Notes: a model not told the origin generated them from the sequence alone. 64,000 bases of DNA from Archivesica marissinica (GCA_014843695.1 CM026397.1:48499217-48563216), one strand, 5' to 3'; shown: positions 47,219-58,374, counted from the stretch's first letter. Translations and numbers: made by a program.

Positions 47219-47847
47219 TAATTGATAGGTTTGACATTTATTCCCGCTAAGAAGTCTGGAAGATCGTTAATATCAGTAGCCAAATGATCTGCCCATTGGT
47301 AGAATGATTACTACCAAACATTTAACTTCTTCGTTGAACGGATGAGAGAGCAACCGGGATCTACATGGCAATTGTCACGAGAGCATGCCGCAAAATATTA
47401 TCAAATCAAAATGCCACACTATTCACTACACATACACGTCCTAAACTCAAGAACAATTCAAGGGCTTTGACGCTGTCAATGATGTTAGGAATTGGACAGT
47501 TTACATCGCCGAAGTTGTTCAATAGCCCGATGTGAATACACTGTTTTATATTACACATAATGTATTGACAACGTTATAGTTGACAGATATTATTGTCTGT
47601 CTTGTTTTGTTCTCAGTTTCAGCTAAGGCTTTCTAAAATAAAATGCATATCCGTATGTAGGCTTGATGCAGTGTCCTATTGAACTTTCATGTTCAAATGC
47701 TCATGTACTAACCGCATGTTGGTAACTTATGGAAATGGGAAATTAACCGATTGTTTTTCTATAAAATTATATATATATATATAGAAAAAAATATATATAA
47801 CAAAAAGGATTATTGAACGTGTAACTAGTCATGCCATGAAATGTTTG
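47219..47847. other. Unassigned intron stretch
   Basis: No exon supported. A (TA)n run lies at about 47770. Confidence 0.3.
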
Positions 47848-48058
47848 TGGTAGCGCGTTCGCTTCAGGTGCGAACGGCACGGAGTTCGCGCCCCACTGGA
47901 GCCGTTACGATTGTGCCCTTAGGCAATGCATTTAAATTCCACGTCTTCTCTCTCCCTCGTGGCGATGGGTTCAATCAGGAATGAGGTCTCGAGAGTGATT
48001 AATATAAGTTGTAAGGAATTGTTTCACAAGCGAGCTAAAATAAATCTGTATAAACTAA
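47848..48058 (+). repeat. SINE-C copy
   Basis: Head 'gtagcgcgttcgcttcagg', B-box-like 'gagttcgcgcccc', body with a small deletion ('ccacgtcttctctc') and full tail. Confidence 0.82.
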
Positions 48059-48430
48059 GTCAGTGTTTGTATAAATTATTTAGGAAGGAGAGGACAACCG
48101 TAAGCTGCATAGCTTTCTGTCCACATCCTTAATACAATTGTTGTAAATAACCATGTACATGATAGAAAATAAATATGTTTAAGCTATATTTCGGTCTACG
48201 AATGTTTCGTTATCAGCGTTCAGTTCAGTACACACGCATGTTTCAAGTCAGTGTTCAATATTAATAATAATGGACTGCAAGTACAAAGGTATGACGTCAC
48301 GACAGTGTTTACAAATGCTATAAACGAATACATGTCTGTGTTATTTTGTATCCTTGTCTGTTATTTGGTTGATGGCTTTACAAAATACCTCCCTGTAAAA
48401 TACCTTCTGTATTCCAGTGGCAATATCAAG
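48059..48430. other. Unassigned AT-rich stretch
   Basis: No exon supported. Short ORFs of about 65 codons lack any motif. Confidence 0.3.
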
Positions 48431-48622
48431 TCTTATAACTTATATTAATCACTCTCGAGACCTCATTTCTGATGGAATCCATCGCCACGAGGGAGAGAGA
48501 AGAGGCAACGTGGAATTTAAATGCCTTGCCTAAGGGCACAATCGTAACGGCTCCAGCGGGGCTCGAACTCCGGATCTTTCGCATCTGAATCGAACGCGCA
48601 TTCACTGCGCTATCACGACTTC
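48431..48622 (-). repeat. SINE-C copy upstream of exon 4
   Basis: Minus strand, tail at 48431 to A box 'actgcgctatcacgacttc'. Its head ends about 30 bases before the exon 4 acceptor. Confidence 0.85.
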
Positions 48623-48652
48623 CACTAACTAAGCATACATATTTGTTTTCAG

Positions 48653-48791
48653 GAGGGAATAATCCACGATGAGGTCATAATAGCACCACCAATTGCTCAC
48701 AAGCGCCACAAAAGATCTCTGCATGCAAATGCCCACACAGTATGGAGGAAAGCTCCGGAAATATACGACTTTGTTGATGATGAATTATTTG
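48653..48791 (+). CDS. M12B-type metalloprotease, propeptide exon 4 with RxKR site
   Basis: Exon of 139 bases in phase 0, ending one base into a codon. The acceptor is 'atttgttttcag'. The donor is 'tttg|gtatgg', a weaker donor than the others. The peptide begins EGIIHDEVIIAPPI, matching the propeptide segment 'G.I.....I.P', and then has KRHKRSLH, where R-H-K-R fits a furin-type proprotein convertase site. It continues WRKAPEIYDFVDDELF, an acidic tail. Cleavage here would remove much of the propeptide. Confidence 0.68.
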
Positions 48792-49012
48792 GTATGGTGT
48801 AGTCATTAATTATAATAATTCCATTTCTATCGCCATGTCATTATAAAAATGTACAGAATACATTAGATAAAAGAAACGGTATTGTCTTTGGAAACATATA
48901 TGTAAACCAAGTATAGAACCAGAAGGGGATATATCTCGTTATATGTGTGGGTAGGGTACTGGTGTTTTGTCTCGTACTATCTTAAGCCAATAATTGAATT
49001 GTATCACGTGGA
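48792..49012. other. Short intron part, nothing recognised
   Basis: AT-rich spacer between exon 4 and the SINE-C copy. Confidence 0.35.
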
Positions 49013-49243
49013 AGTCGTGATAGCGCAGTGGTAGCGCGTTCGCTTCAGGTGCGAAAGGTCCAGAGTTCGAGCCCTGGTGGAGTCGTTACGACTGTGCCCT
49101 TAAGCAAGGCATTTAAATTCCACGTTGCCTCTTCTCTCTCCCTCGTGGCGATGGATTCCATCAGGAATGAGGTCTCGAGAGTGATTAATATAACTTATAA
49201 GAACTTGTTTCGCAATCAAGCTAAAATAAATTAGTATAAACTA
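49013..49243 (+). repeat. SINE-C copy (full length) at the exon 5 acceptor
   Basis: Head with A box 'gatagcgcagtggtagcgc', B box 'gagttcgagccctgg', body and tail 'aaataaattagtataaact'. Its end lies only about 26 bases before exon 5, so the polypyrimidine tract sits just outside the insertion. Confidence 0.88.
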
Positions 49244-49269
49244 ATTGTATGTGTTATATTTTCTTACAG

Positions 49270-49505
49270 TTCCAGCACATATAGACAGATTAAAATTCCC
49301 CACGATAATAACACCACTTGGCCCTACAGTTCCCAGCAATTTGCCATACACACATATTAGGGCAAACAGAACAAAACGGCAGGTATCGCTGCGTTCGTCC
49401 AAGATTGAACCAGAGCTGCTCCTATTCTGTGATAACGCCATGGTACAACAGTTTGAAGGGGACACGGACGAACTTCTAGAGTATTTACTGCATTTCTGGC
49501 ATGCT
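49270..49505 (+). CDS. M12B-type metalloprotease, exon 5: furin-type site and start of catalytic domain
   Basis: Exon of 236 bases: two bases completing a Val codon, then 78 codons, ending in phase 0 at donor 'catgct|gtaagt'. The acceptor is 'tattttcttacag'. The peptide has a linker PAHIDRLKFPTIITPLGP, then RANRTKRQ with a second R-T-K-R convertase site. KIEPELLLFCDNAMVQQF follows, the usual first strand of an M12B catalytic domain ('y.el.vv.D..m...'), and then DELLEYLLHFWHAV, the first helix. An unpaired Cys after the strand (FCDNAM) replaces the more common V/A. Confidence 0.75.
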
Positions 49506-49569
49506 GTAAGTGTACACACGTGATTGTATCTTGACAGTTTTGATTTTTGCAAATTAGTTTAAAAGTAAA

Positions 49570-49757
49570 GTGTTTGTTTATTATAATGTCACCCCTATTG
49601 AAACGGCCAGTCATTTCTGACTTATGAGCAACCTCTTATGGACATCAGTAATTCCCGAATCCTATCCTTGAAGGTCAAGCGCCTGACGAGATTCAAACCA
49701 TCAACCTCCCGCTCCGTAAGCGGACGCCTTAACAACTAGGTTACGGACACGGTTATT
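49570..49757 (-). repeat. SINE-like repeat G, copy 2
   Basis: Shares 'ataatgtcacccctattg', 'acttatgagcaacctctta' and 'cgaatcctatccttgaagg' with 1335-1640. The tRNA-like end ('cctaacctagttgttaagg' side) is at the right. Confidence 0.5.
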
Positions 49758-50080
49758 TCAGTTCAATTTGAAACTTAGTTGTAGTTGAGAAGACAAGCAA
49801 CAGCTTGGTAATCGAATATTCTATTTAAAGAATGCTAAGCAGCCACACGCGCCATCCTGTGAACACGATGTTTACAAGAAATACATAGTCGTTGTCGCCA
49901 GTCTTTCCTCCTTAGATGTCAAATCCATCGCGCGGATGTTTATTTTGTCTTCCACCTTTAATTGCTTTCCCGTTGACATGTAGAGCACATTTCATATTAT
50001 TTAGCTACGTTATAACTACTCCAAACGACCATATATATGCTCGACCTGCTTTCCGGTTTTGTCATATTCATAGTATACAT
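49758..50080. other. Unassigned stretch
   Basis: No exon or repeat match is visible between repeat G and the 58 bp array. Confidence 0.3.
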
Positions 50081-51420
50081 TAATGCAGCAGAACTGTGGT
50101 AAAACATATGAATCAAAAACAAGTGTCGTAATACATATAAATCAAGCACAACAGTGGTAATATACATTAAGCAAAAACAATTGTCGTAATACATATAAAT
50201 CAAGCACAACAGTAGTAATATACATGAATCAAAAACAATTGTCGTAATACATATAAATCAAGCACAACAGTGGTAATATACATTAAGCAAAAACAATTGT
50301 CGTAATACATATAAATCAAGCACAACAGTAGTAATATACATTAAGCAAAAACAATTGTCGTAATACATATAAATCAAGCACAACAGTGTATATATTAAGC
50401 AAAAACAATTGTCGTAATACATATAAACAAGCACAACAGTAGTATATACATTAAGCAAAAACAATTGTCGTAATACATATAAATCAAGCACAACAGTGTA
50501 ATATACATTAAGCAAAAACAATTGTCGTAATACATATAAATCAAGCACAACAGTAGTAATATACATTAAGCAAAAACAATTGTCGTAATACATATAAATC
50601 AAGCACAACAGTAGTAATATACATTAAGCAAAAACAATTGTCGTAATACATATAAATCAAGCACAACAGTAGTAATATACATTAAGCAAAAACAATTGTC
50701 GTAATACATATAAATCAAGCACAACAGTAGTAATATACATTAAGCAAAAACAATTGTCGTAATACATATAAATCAAGCACAACAGTAGTAATATACATTA
50801 AGCAAAGACAATTGTCGTAATACATATAAATCAAGCACAACAGTAGTAATATACATGAATCAAAAACAATTGTCGTAATACATATAGATCAAGCACAACA
50901 GTAGTAATATACATTAAGCAAAAACAATTGTCGTAATACATATAAATCAAGCACAACAGTAGTAATATACATGAATCAAAAACAATTGTCGTAATACATA
51001 TAAATCAAGCACAACAGTAGTAATATACATTAAGCAAAAACAATTGTCGTAATACATATAAATCAAGCACAACAGTAGTAATATACATTAAGCAAAAACA
51101 ATTGTCGTAATACATATAAATCAAGCACAACAGTAGTAATATACATTAAACAAAAACAATTGTCGTAATACATATAAATCAAGAACAACAGTAGTAATAT
51201 ACATTAAGTAAAAACAATTGTCGTAATACATATAAATCAAGCACAACAGTAGTAATATACATTAAGCAAAAACAGTTGTCGTAATGGATATAAATCAAGA
51301 ACAACAGTAGTAATATACATTAAGCAAATACAATTGTCGTAATGCATATAAATCAAGCACAACAGTAGTAATATACATTAAGCAAATACGATTGTCGAAT
51401 GCAAATCTAGTACAACAGTC
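50081..51420 (+). repeat. 58 bp minisatellite (~23 copies)
   Basis: Units of 58 bp containing 'aagcaaaaacaattgtcgta', 'atacatataaatcaagcac' and 'aacagtagtaatatacatt'. Several units carry a 'gaatc' variant in place of 'aagc', at irregular intervals. The last units at 51290-51420 are decayed. Confidence 0.95.
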
Positions 51421-51481
51421 GTAAAGCATATTGTTCAAGAACAACAGTCCTTGCGCTTTGTCAGTACATACTTCTACTAGG

Positions 51482-51731
51482 TTGTTCGATTAGCGCAGTG
51501 GTTAGCACGTTCGCTTCTCACCAATGCAACCCGGGTTCGATCCTCGGACCGGGAAGTATGTAAGATGGTACGGTGGTCGCCAGATCGGACATGTGTGTTT
51601 TTCCGGGTACTCTGGTTTCCTCCCATACGAATGACCACATTTACGCTTTCATCCGCGCCAATGAGAGTGATTAATAATAAGTTGTTAAAACTTGCTTCGC
51701 TATAGTTGTAAAATAAATAAAGTTTAAACTG
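51482..51731 (+). repeat. SINE-B copy 6 (full-length reference copy)
   Basis: Head 'attagcgcagtggttagcac', B box 'gggttcgatcctcgg', body 'ggtggtcgccagatcggac', then tail 'gtaaaataaataaagttt'. Confidence 0.9.
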
Positions 51732-51957
51732 TAAACATACTTCTATAAACCTGTTGATACCAGGTGTATATTTCTATGTGTTGACCTCAAGTCAGCATAC
51801 ATCATAATAGAGTAATAACATATATATATATATAATTAGAAATATGTCTTATAAATACAGTCATATTAGTATTACGCAGCTGCATGCATATATTAAAATA
51901 AACGAACTATTAAATAGTATCACTGTCAGCAAAGGTACACGTTTTAAACTATTTTAG
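51732..51957. other. Intron sequence before exon 6
   Basis: AT-rich with a (TA)n run at about 51820. It ends in the acceptor 'aactattttag'. Confidence 0.4.
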
Positions 51958-52193
51958 GTGAACTGGAAATTCCTTACAATATCTCTTCAAAAGCAGTTGC
52001 CACACATTGATCTGAAAATCCGTGAGATCGGCGTATTCCGTGACGCATCCGCTCAACCTTTCATTGAAGAAAACCGTATACGACGTGGGAGCCGGCTGTT
52101 CTCCTTGTATGACGCCATGGATAGTCTCCAACGATGGCTTGTCAAATATGAAACAGTTTTGCCATTGCATGATGCCGCATTTTTACAAACAGG
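51958..52193 (+). CDS. M12B-type metalloprotease, exon 6: central catalytic-domain strands
   Basis: Exon of 236 bases, phase 0 start and two bases into a codon at the end. The donor is 'acagg|gtatgt'. The peptide begins VNWKFLTISLQ, has HIDLKIREIGVF (the second strand), then GSRLFSLYDAMDSLQRWL and ETVLPLHDAAFLQTG. The last segment corresponds to the M12B pattern 'lp.hD.a.L.TG', the strand just before the active-site region. The zinc-binding HExxHxxGxxH motif should lie in the next exons, but none is visible to the right in this window. The catalytic half may lie in the gap at 53583-54582, beyond the window, or be lost. Confidence 0.78.
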
Positions 52194-53171
52194 GTATGTT
52201 TACCATATATCTTCTCATTCTTCCTATTAGACACACTTGCCAACTAAGCCAGGGAGGAATCCGAAAGCGGAATCCGCCAATAGTATGCCCCTATAATTAT
52301 GTGTTTAATATTAGTTGTTTCACTCTATCATCATTATTTCATTGTGATATCGGCGGATTTCGCTATCTGATTCGTCACCGGGATTGATTCGTCACCGGGA
52401 TTGGCATGCACTACTTTCGCAATAAAAATGCAACCAGTCTCTGGCTCTACAGTAAAACATAACCGAGAATGATATGTTTGTTTACAAATACTTCTTTTCC
52501 TGGCTACAAACCGCCGGACCCGGAATTGACAACGACCTGAAACCAATAGCCTAATTGGGATCTAACTATATGTGTCGGTGCTTGAAACACGATACTAACA
52601 TGAACAGGTGTACCATTATGAATTAACGCCACGCGCCTTCATTCCGCCAAGGCTAGCGAGTTGACGGAACATAATGAACCTTTCAGATACATGTACTAAT
52701 GACAACACATATCACACGATCAGCTGAGATGTATTACTAGCATCCGTGACTTGTGTATTTACAGATGACAACTCAGCAAGCAACTGCACCAACATCCATC
52801 ATAAGAATGTACACAATTTAGAAACTGTTCACAGTCTGTAAACTTAAGGCATGCATACAAACTATATCGAAAGAAAGATAATACGTGTTGCATCTAAGTA
52901 GTAGCACTTTTATTTTTAGCAAATTTAGACATTTTAATGTTACAATGAGTATTTTGGCAGTTTTGCTGACTTATCATTCCGAATGCATTCCGTGTTGTTT
53001 TTTTTTATATATTTAGTCATGAACCAGAATAATTCCCAAGCATTTCAATTAGATATATTGCTTTCATAATGTCAGTTTCATTCCGAAGAAAGAGTGTTGT
53101 ATATTTTAAATGATTTTCTTTTGTGCTTAACGTCACGGAAACACCATGCATATTTTCATTATTTCATAACA
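52194..53171. other. Unassigned stretch after exon 6
   Basis: No further metalloprotease exon recognised. A 21 bp direct repeat 'gattcgtcaccgggattg' occurs at about 52368-52403. A candidate acceptor at about 52765 leads straight into a stop in the required phase. Confidence 0.4.
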
Positions 53172-53354
53172 TCAGCGGCGACCGTATATGAATAGAAAAG
53201 CACTTAAAGGGCACCCTTGGCGCACGCCTCTTGTTAATGACCTTGCCATGCAAGCAGTATTAACAATACGAGACGAAATAGTGTTACGGATAGTACTTAT
53301 CCAATTTATGAAACTATTTTTGAATCCAAAATGTCCAAATGTTTTAAAACACAA
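53172..53354 (-). pseudogene. LINE reverse transcriptase fragment (L1/Tx1-like)
   Basis: Minus-strand peptide with FGFKNSFINWISTIR and TRGVRQGCPLSAFLF. This is the reverse transcriptase segment 'GVRQGCPLSp.LF' typical of L1/Tx1 and related LINEs. It stops soon after and has no catalytic FADD. Confidence 0.7.
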
Positions 53355-53582
53355 TCCTATTCTTTACATATATTCACATATTCACAAGGTCAATTTCAAG
53401 TCACTCAAAATAAATTATTAAATAAACATAAATAATGCATGCATATAATCATCATTTACTCAAAAGCGATCCATCAAATTATTTATTCTGAGTCTATTCT
53501 CTGGCTCTCTGTAACTGTAACATCTCAGATTATTAACAATGAGCTGAATGTCCAATGTCGACGTTAGTTAACAAATGCAACT
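53355..53582. other. Unassigned AT-rich stretch to the gap
   Basis: No exon recognised on either strand. The last NSMCE1 exon should lie to the left of 58111 but was not found here. Confidence 0.3.
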
Positions 53583-54582
53583 NNNNNNNNNNNNNNNNNN
53601 NNNNNNNNNNNNNNNNNNNNNNNNNNNNNNNNNNNNNNNNNNNNNNNNNNNNNNNNNNNNNNNNNNNNNNNNNNNNNNNNNNNNNNNNNNNNNNNNNNNN
53701 NNNNNNNNNNNNNNNNNNNNNNNNNNNNNNNNNNNNNNNNNNNNNNNNNNNNNNNNNNNNNNNNNNNNNNNNNNNNNNNNNNNNNNNNNNNNNNNNNNNN
53801 NNNNNNNNNNNNNNNNNNNNNNNNNNNNNNNNNNNNNNNNNNNNNNNNNNNNNNNNNNNNNNNNNNNNNNNNNNNNNNNNNNNNNNNNNNNNNNNNNNNN
53901 NNNNNNNNNNNNNNNNNNNNNNNNNNNNNNNNNNNNNNNNNNNNNNNNNNNNNNNNNNNNNNNNNNNNNNNNNNNNNNNNNNNNNNNNNNNNNNNNNNNN
54001 NNNNNNNNNNNNNNNNNNNNNNNNNNNNNNNNNNNNNNNNNNNNNNNNNNNNNNNNNNNNNNNNNNNNNNNNNNNNNNNNNNNNNNNNNNNNNNNNNNNN
54101 NNNNNNNNNNNNNNNNNNNNNNNNNNNNNNNNNNNNNNNNNNNNNNNNNNNNNNNNNNNNNNNNNNNNNNNNNNNNNNNNNNNNNNNNNNNNNNNNNNNN
54201 NNNNNNNNNNNNNNNNNNNNNNNNNNNNNNNNNNNNNNNNNNNNNNNNNNNNNNNNNNNNNNNNNNNNNNNNNNNNNNNNNNNNNNNNNNNNNNNNNNNN
54301 NNNNNNNNNNNNNNNNNNNNNNNNNNNNNNNNNNNNNNNNNNNNNNNNNNNNNNNNNNNNNNNNNNNNNNNNNNNNNNNNNNNNNNNNNNNNNNNNNNNN
54401 NNNNNNNNNNNNNNNNNNNNNNNNNNNNNNNNNNNNNNNNNNNNNNNNNNNNNNNNNNNNNNNNNNNNNNNNNNNNNNNNNNNNNNNNNNNNNNNNNNNN
54501 NNNNNNNNNNNNNNNNNNNNNNNNNNNNNNNNNNNNNNNNNNNNNNNNNNNNNNNNNNNNNNNNNNNNNNNNNNNNNNNNNN
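53583..54582. other. Assembly gap, 1000 N
   Basis: Exactly 1,000 N at the left edge of the 49 bp array, consistent with an unresolved repeat. It may hide more array, the last exon of NSMCE1 or metalloprotease exons. Confidence 0.98.
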
Positions 54583-57500
54583 GGACGACACACACATACA
54601 CTCGGCAAACCTTCCGAAACATGCTGAACCAGGACGACACACACATACACTCGGCAAACCTTCCGAAACATGTTGAACCAGGACGACACACACATACACT
54701 CGGCAAACCTTCCGAAACATGTTGAACCAGGACGACACACACATACACTCGGCAAACCTTCCGAAACATGTTGAACCAGGACGACACACACATACACTCG
54801 GCAAACCTTCCGAAACATGTTGAACCAGGACGACACACACATACACTCGGCAAACCTTCCGAAACATGTTGAACCAGGACGACACACACATACACTCGGC
54901 AAACCTTCCGACACATGTTGAACCAGGACGACACACACATACACTCGGCAAACCTTCCGAAACATGTTGAACCAGGACGACACACACATACACTCGGCAA
55001 ACCTTCCGAAACATGTTGAACCAGGACGACACACACATACACTCGGCAAACCTTCCGAAACATGTTGAACCAGGACGACACACACATACACTCGGCAAAC
55101 CTTCCGAAACATGTTGAACCAGGACGACACACATATACACTCGGCAAACCTTCCGAAACATGTTGAACCAGGACGACACACACATACACTCGGCAAACCT
55201 TCCGAAACATGTTGAACCAGGACGACACACATATACACTCGGCAAACCTTCCGAAACATGTTGAACCAGGACGACACACACATACACTCGGCAAACCTTC
55301 CGAAACATGTTGAACCAGGACGACACACATATACACTCGGCAAACCTTCCGAAACATGTTGAACCAGGACGACACACACATACACTCGGCAAACCTTCCG
55401 AAACATGTTGAACCAGGACGACACACACATACACTCGGCAAACCTTCCGAAACATGTTGAACCAGGACGACACACACATACACTCGGCAAACCTTCCGAA
55501 ACATGTTGAACCAGGACGACACACACATACACTCGGCAAACCTTCCGAAACATGTTGAACCAGGACGACACACACATACACTCGGCAAACCTTCCGAAAC
55601 ATGTTGAACCAGGACGACATACACTCGGCATACCTTCCGAAACATGTTGAACCAGGATGACACACACTCGGCAAACCTTCCGAAACATGTTGAACCAGGA
55701 CGAGACACATATACACTCGGCAGACCTTCCGAAACATGTTGAACCAGGACGAGACACATACACTCGGCAGACCTTCCGAAACATGTTGAACCAGGATGAG
55801 ACACACATACACTCGGCAAACCTTCCGAAACATGTTGAACCAGGACGATACACACATACACTCGGCAAACCTTCCGAAACATGCTGAACCAGGACGACAC
55901 ACACATACACTCGGCAAACCTTCCGAAACATGTTGAACCAGGACGACACACACATACACTCGGCAAACCTTCCGAAACATGCTGAACCAGGACGACACAC
56001 ACATACACTCGGCAAACCTTCCGAAACATGCTGAACCAGGACGACACACACATACACTCGGCAAACCTTCCGAAACATGTTGAACCAGGACGACACACAC
56101 ATACACTCGGCAAACCTTCCGAAACATGCTGAACCAGGACGACACACACATACACTCGGCAAACCTTCCGAAACATGCTGAACCAGGACGACACACACAT
56201 ACACTCGGCAAACCTTCCGAAACATGTTGAACCAGGACGACACACACATACACTCGGCAAACCTTCCGAAACATGCTGAACCAGGACGACACACACATAC
56301 ACTCGGCAAACCTTCCGAAACATGCTGAACCAGGACGACACACACATACACTCGGCATACCTTCCGAAACATGTTGAACCAGGACGACACACACATACAC
56401 TCGGCAAACCTTCCGAAACATGTTGAACCAGGACGACACACACATACACTCGGCAAACCTTCCGAAACATGCTGAACCAGGACGACACACACATACACTC
56501 GGCAAACCTTCGGACACATGCTGAACCAGGACGACACACACATACACTCGGCATACCTTCCGAAACATGTTGAACCAGGACGACACACACATACACTCGG
56601 CATACCTTCCGAAACATGTTGAACCAGGACGACACACACATACACTCGGCAAACCTTCCGAAACATGTTGAACCAGGACGACACACACATACACTCGGCA
56701 AACCTTCCGAAACATGTTGAACCAGGACGACACACACATACACTCGGCAAACCTTCCGACACATGTTGAACCAGGACGACACACACATACACTCGGCAAA
56801 CCTTCCGACACATGTTGAACCAGGACGACACACACATACACTCGGCAAACCTTCCGACACATGTTGAACCAGGACGACACACACATACACTCGGCAAACC
56901 TTCCGACACATGTTGAACCAGGACGACACACACATACACTCGGCAAACCTTCCGACACATGTTGAACCAGGACGACACACATATACACTCGGCAAACCTT
57001 CCGAAACATGTTGAACCAGGACGACACACACATACACTCGGCAAACCTTCCGAATAATGTTGAACCAGGACGACACACATATACACTCGGCATACCTTCC
57101 GAAACATATGGAACCAAGACGACATACACATACACTCGGCATACCTTCCGAAACATGTTGAACCAGGACGACACACACATACACTCGGCATACCTTCCGA
57201 AACATGTTGAACCAGGACGACACACACATACACTCGGCATACCTTCCGAAACATGTTGAACCAGGACGACACACACATACACTCGGCAAACCTTCCGAAA
57301 CATGTGGAACCAAGACGACACACACATACACTCGGCAAACCTTCCGAAACATGTTGAACCAGGACGACATACACTCGGCATACATTCCGAAACATGTTGA
57401 ACCAGGACGACACACACTCGGCAAACCTTCCGAAACATGTTGAACCAGGACGACACACACTCGGCAAACCTTCCGAAACATGTTGAACCAGGACGACACA

Positions 57501-57604
57501 CATATACACTCGGCAGACCTTCCGAAACATGTTGAACCAGGACGAGACACACATACACTCGGCAAACCTTCCAAAACATGTTGAACCAGGACGAGACACA
57601 CATT
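54583..57604 (-). repeat. 49 bp minisatellite (~61 copies)
   Basis: Units of 49 bp built on 'cacatacactcggcaaacc', 'ttccgaaacatgttgaacc' and 'aggacgaca'. On the minus strand the unit has no stop in any frame. Because 49 is not a multiple of three, all three frames cycle through the same 49 residue peptide, giving three overlapping ORFs of about 1,350 codons (N gap included). This is a property of the repeat, not evidence for a protein. It lies downstream of the NSMCE1 exon donor in the sense direction. Confidence 0.95.
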
Positions 57605-58115
57605 GTACTCACTGACTATCTATCAACTAAGGAGGAATATTATGGCTACACTACGGTACTCACTGACTATCAACTAAGGAGGAATATTATGGCTACACTA
57701 GGGTACTCACTGACTATCAACTAAGGAGGAATATTATGGCTACACTACGGTACTCACTGCCTATCTATCAACTAAGGAGGAATATTATGGCTACACTAGG
57801 GTACTCACTGACTATCTATCAACTAAGGAGGAATATTATGGCTACACTATGGTACTCACAGACTATCTATCAACTAAGGAGGAATATTATGGCTACACTA
57901 CGGTACTCACTGACTATCTATCAACTAAGGAGGAATATTATGGCTACACTACGGTACTCACTGACTATCTATCAACTAAGGAGGAATATTATGGCTACAC
58001 TACGGTACTCACTGACTATCAACCAAGGAGGAATATTATGGCTACACTAGGGTACTCACTGACTATCTATCAACCGAGGAGGAATATTATGGCTACACTA
58101 CGGTACTCACTGTGC
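57605..58115 (-). repeat. 47-51 bp array amplifying an NSMCE1 splice donor (10 extra copies)
   Basis: On the minus strand each unit contains 'cagtgagtaccgtagtgtag' followed by 'ccataatattcctcc'. The rightmost unit is the real donor of the NSMCE1 exon ('ggcaca|gtgagtaccg'). Ten further copies keep GTGAGTACC. The array touches the 49 bp array with no spacer at about 57604. Confidence 0.92.
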
Positions 58116-58219
58116 CAAGGAGACTTGCACTCAGGACATTTCATCGCTGCCTGATCCTTGAAGAATTTATTGGCACAATGCTTATGTAGTTTTGTATCAC
58201 AGGTATCACAGATTTCTCC
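58111..58219 (-). CDS. NSMCE1 (Nse1) exon encoding the second half of the RING-like domain
   Basis: Minus-strand exon of 109 bases: 36 codons plus one base. The acceptor is 'gttttatag' (exon starts at 58219) and the donor 'caca|gtgagt' (GT at 58110-58109). The peptide starts GEICDTCDTKLHKHC and ends MKCPECKSPWH. With CNIC from the preceding exon this gives the C4HC3 cluster of Nse1. Nse1 is a subunit of the SMC5/6 complex whose variant RING acts as a ubiquitin ligase with Nse3 in DNA repair. Human NSMCE1 has the same CNIC, CETC, H..C and CPHC order. Both splice sites of this exon are the founders of tandem arrays. The last exon was not found. Confidence 0.85.
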
Positions 58220-58374
58220 CTATAAAACAAACATGGTGATTTCTCCCTATAAAACAAACATGGTGATTTCTCCCTATAAAACAAACAATGTGATTTCTCC
58301 CTATAAAACAAACATGGTGATTTCTCCCTACAAAACAAATACGGTGATTTCTCCCTATAAGACAAACACGGTGA
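58211..58374 (-). repeat. 27 bp array amplifying the NSMCE1 splice acceptor (6 copies)
   Basis: On the minus strand each unit reads 'gtttgttttatag|ggagaaa' plus 'tcaccat'. The leftmost unit is the real acceptor plus nine exon bases (Gly-Glu-Ile codons). Five extra acceptor copies lie upstream in the intron. Splicing to one of them would read nine bases of exon and then reach an in-frame TAG, which is part of the next acceptor. Confidence 0.93.

Noticed and set aside
52765..52860. Possible exon 7 of the metalloprotease after 'gtatttacag'
   Set aside because: In the phase left by exon 6 it reaches a stop immediately, and it has no zinc-binding motif.
53533..57612. Three overlapping minus-strand ORFs of about 1,350 codons
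   Set aside because: They run through 1,000 N and a 49 bp tandem repeat, and all three frames encode the same cycled peptide. There is no domain, start context or exon structure.
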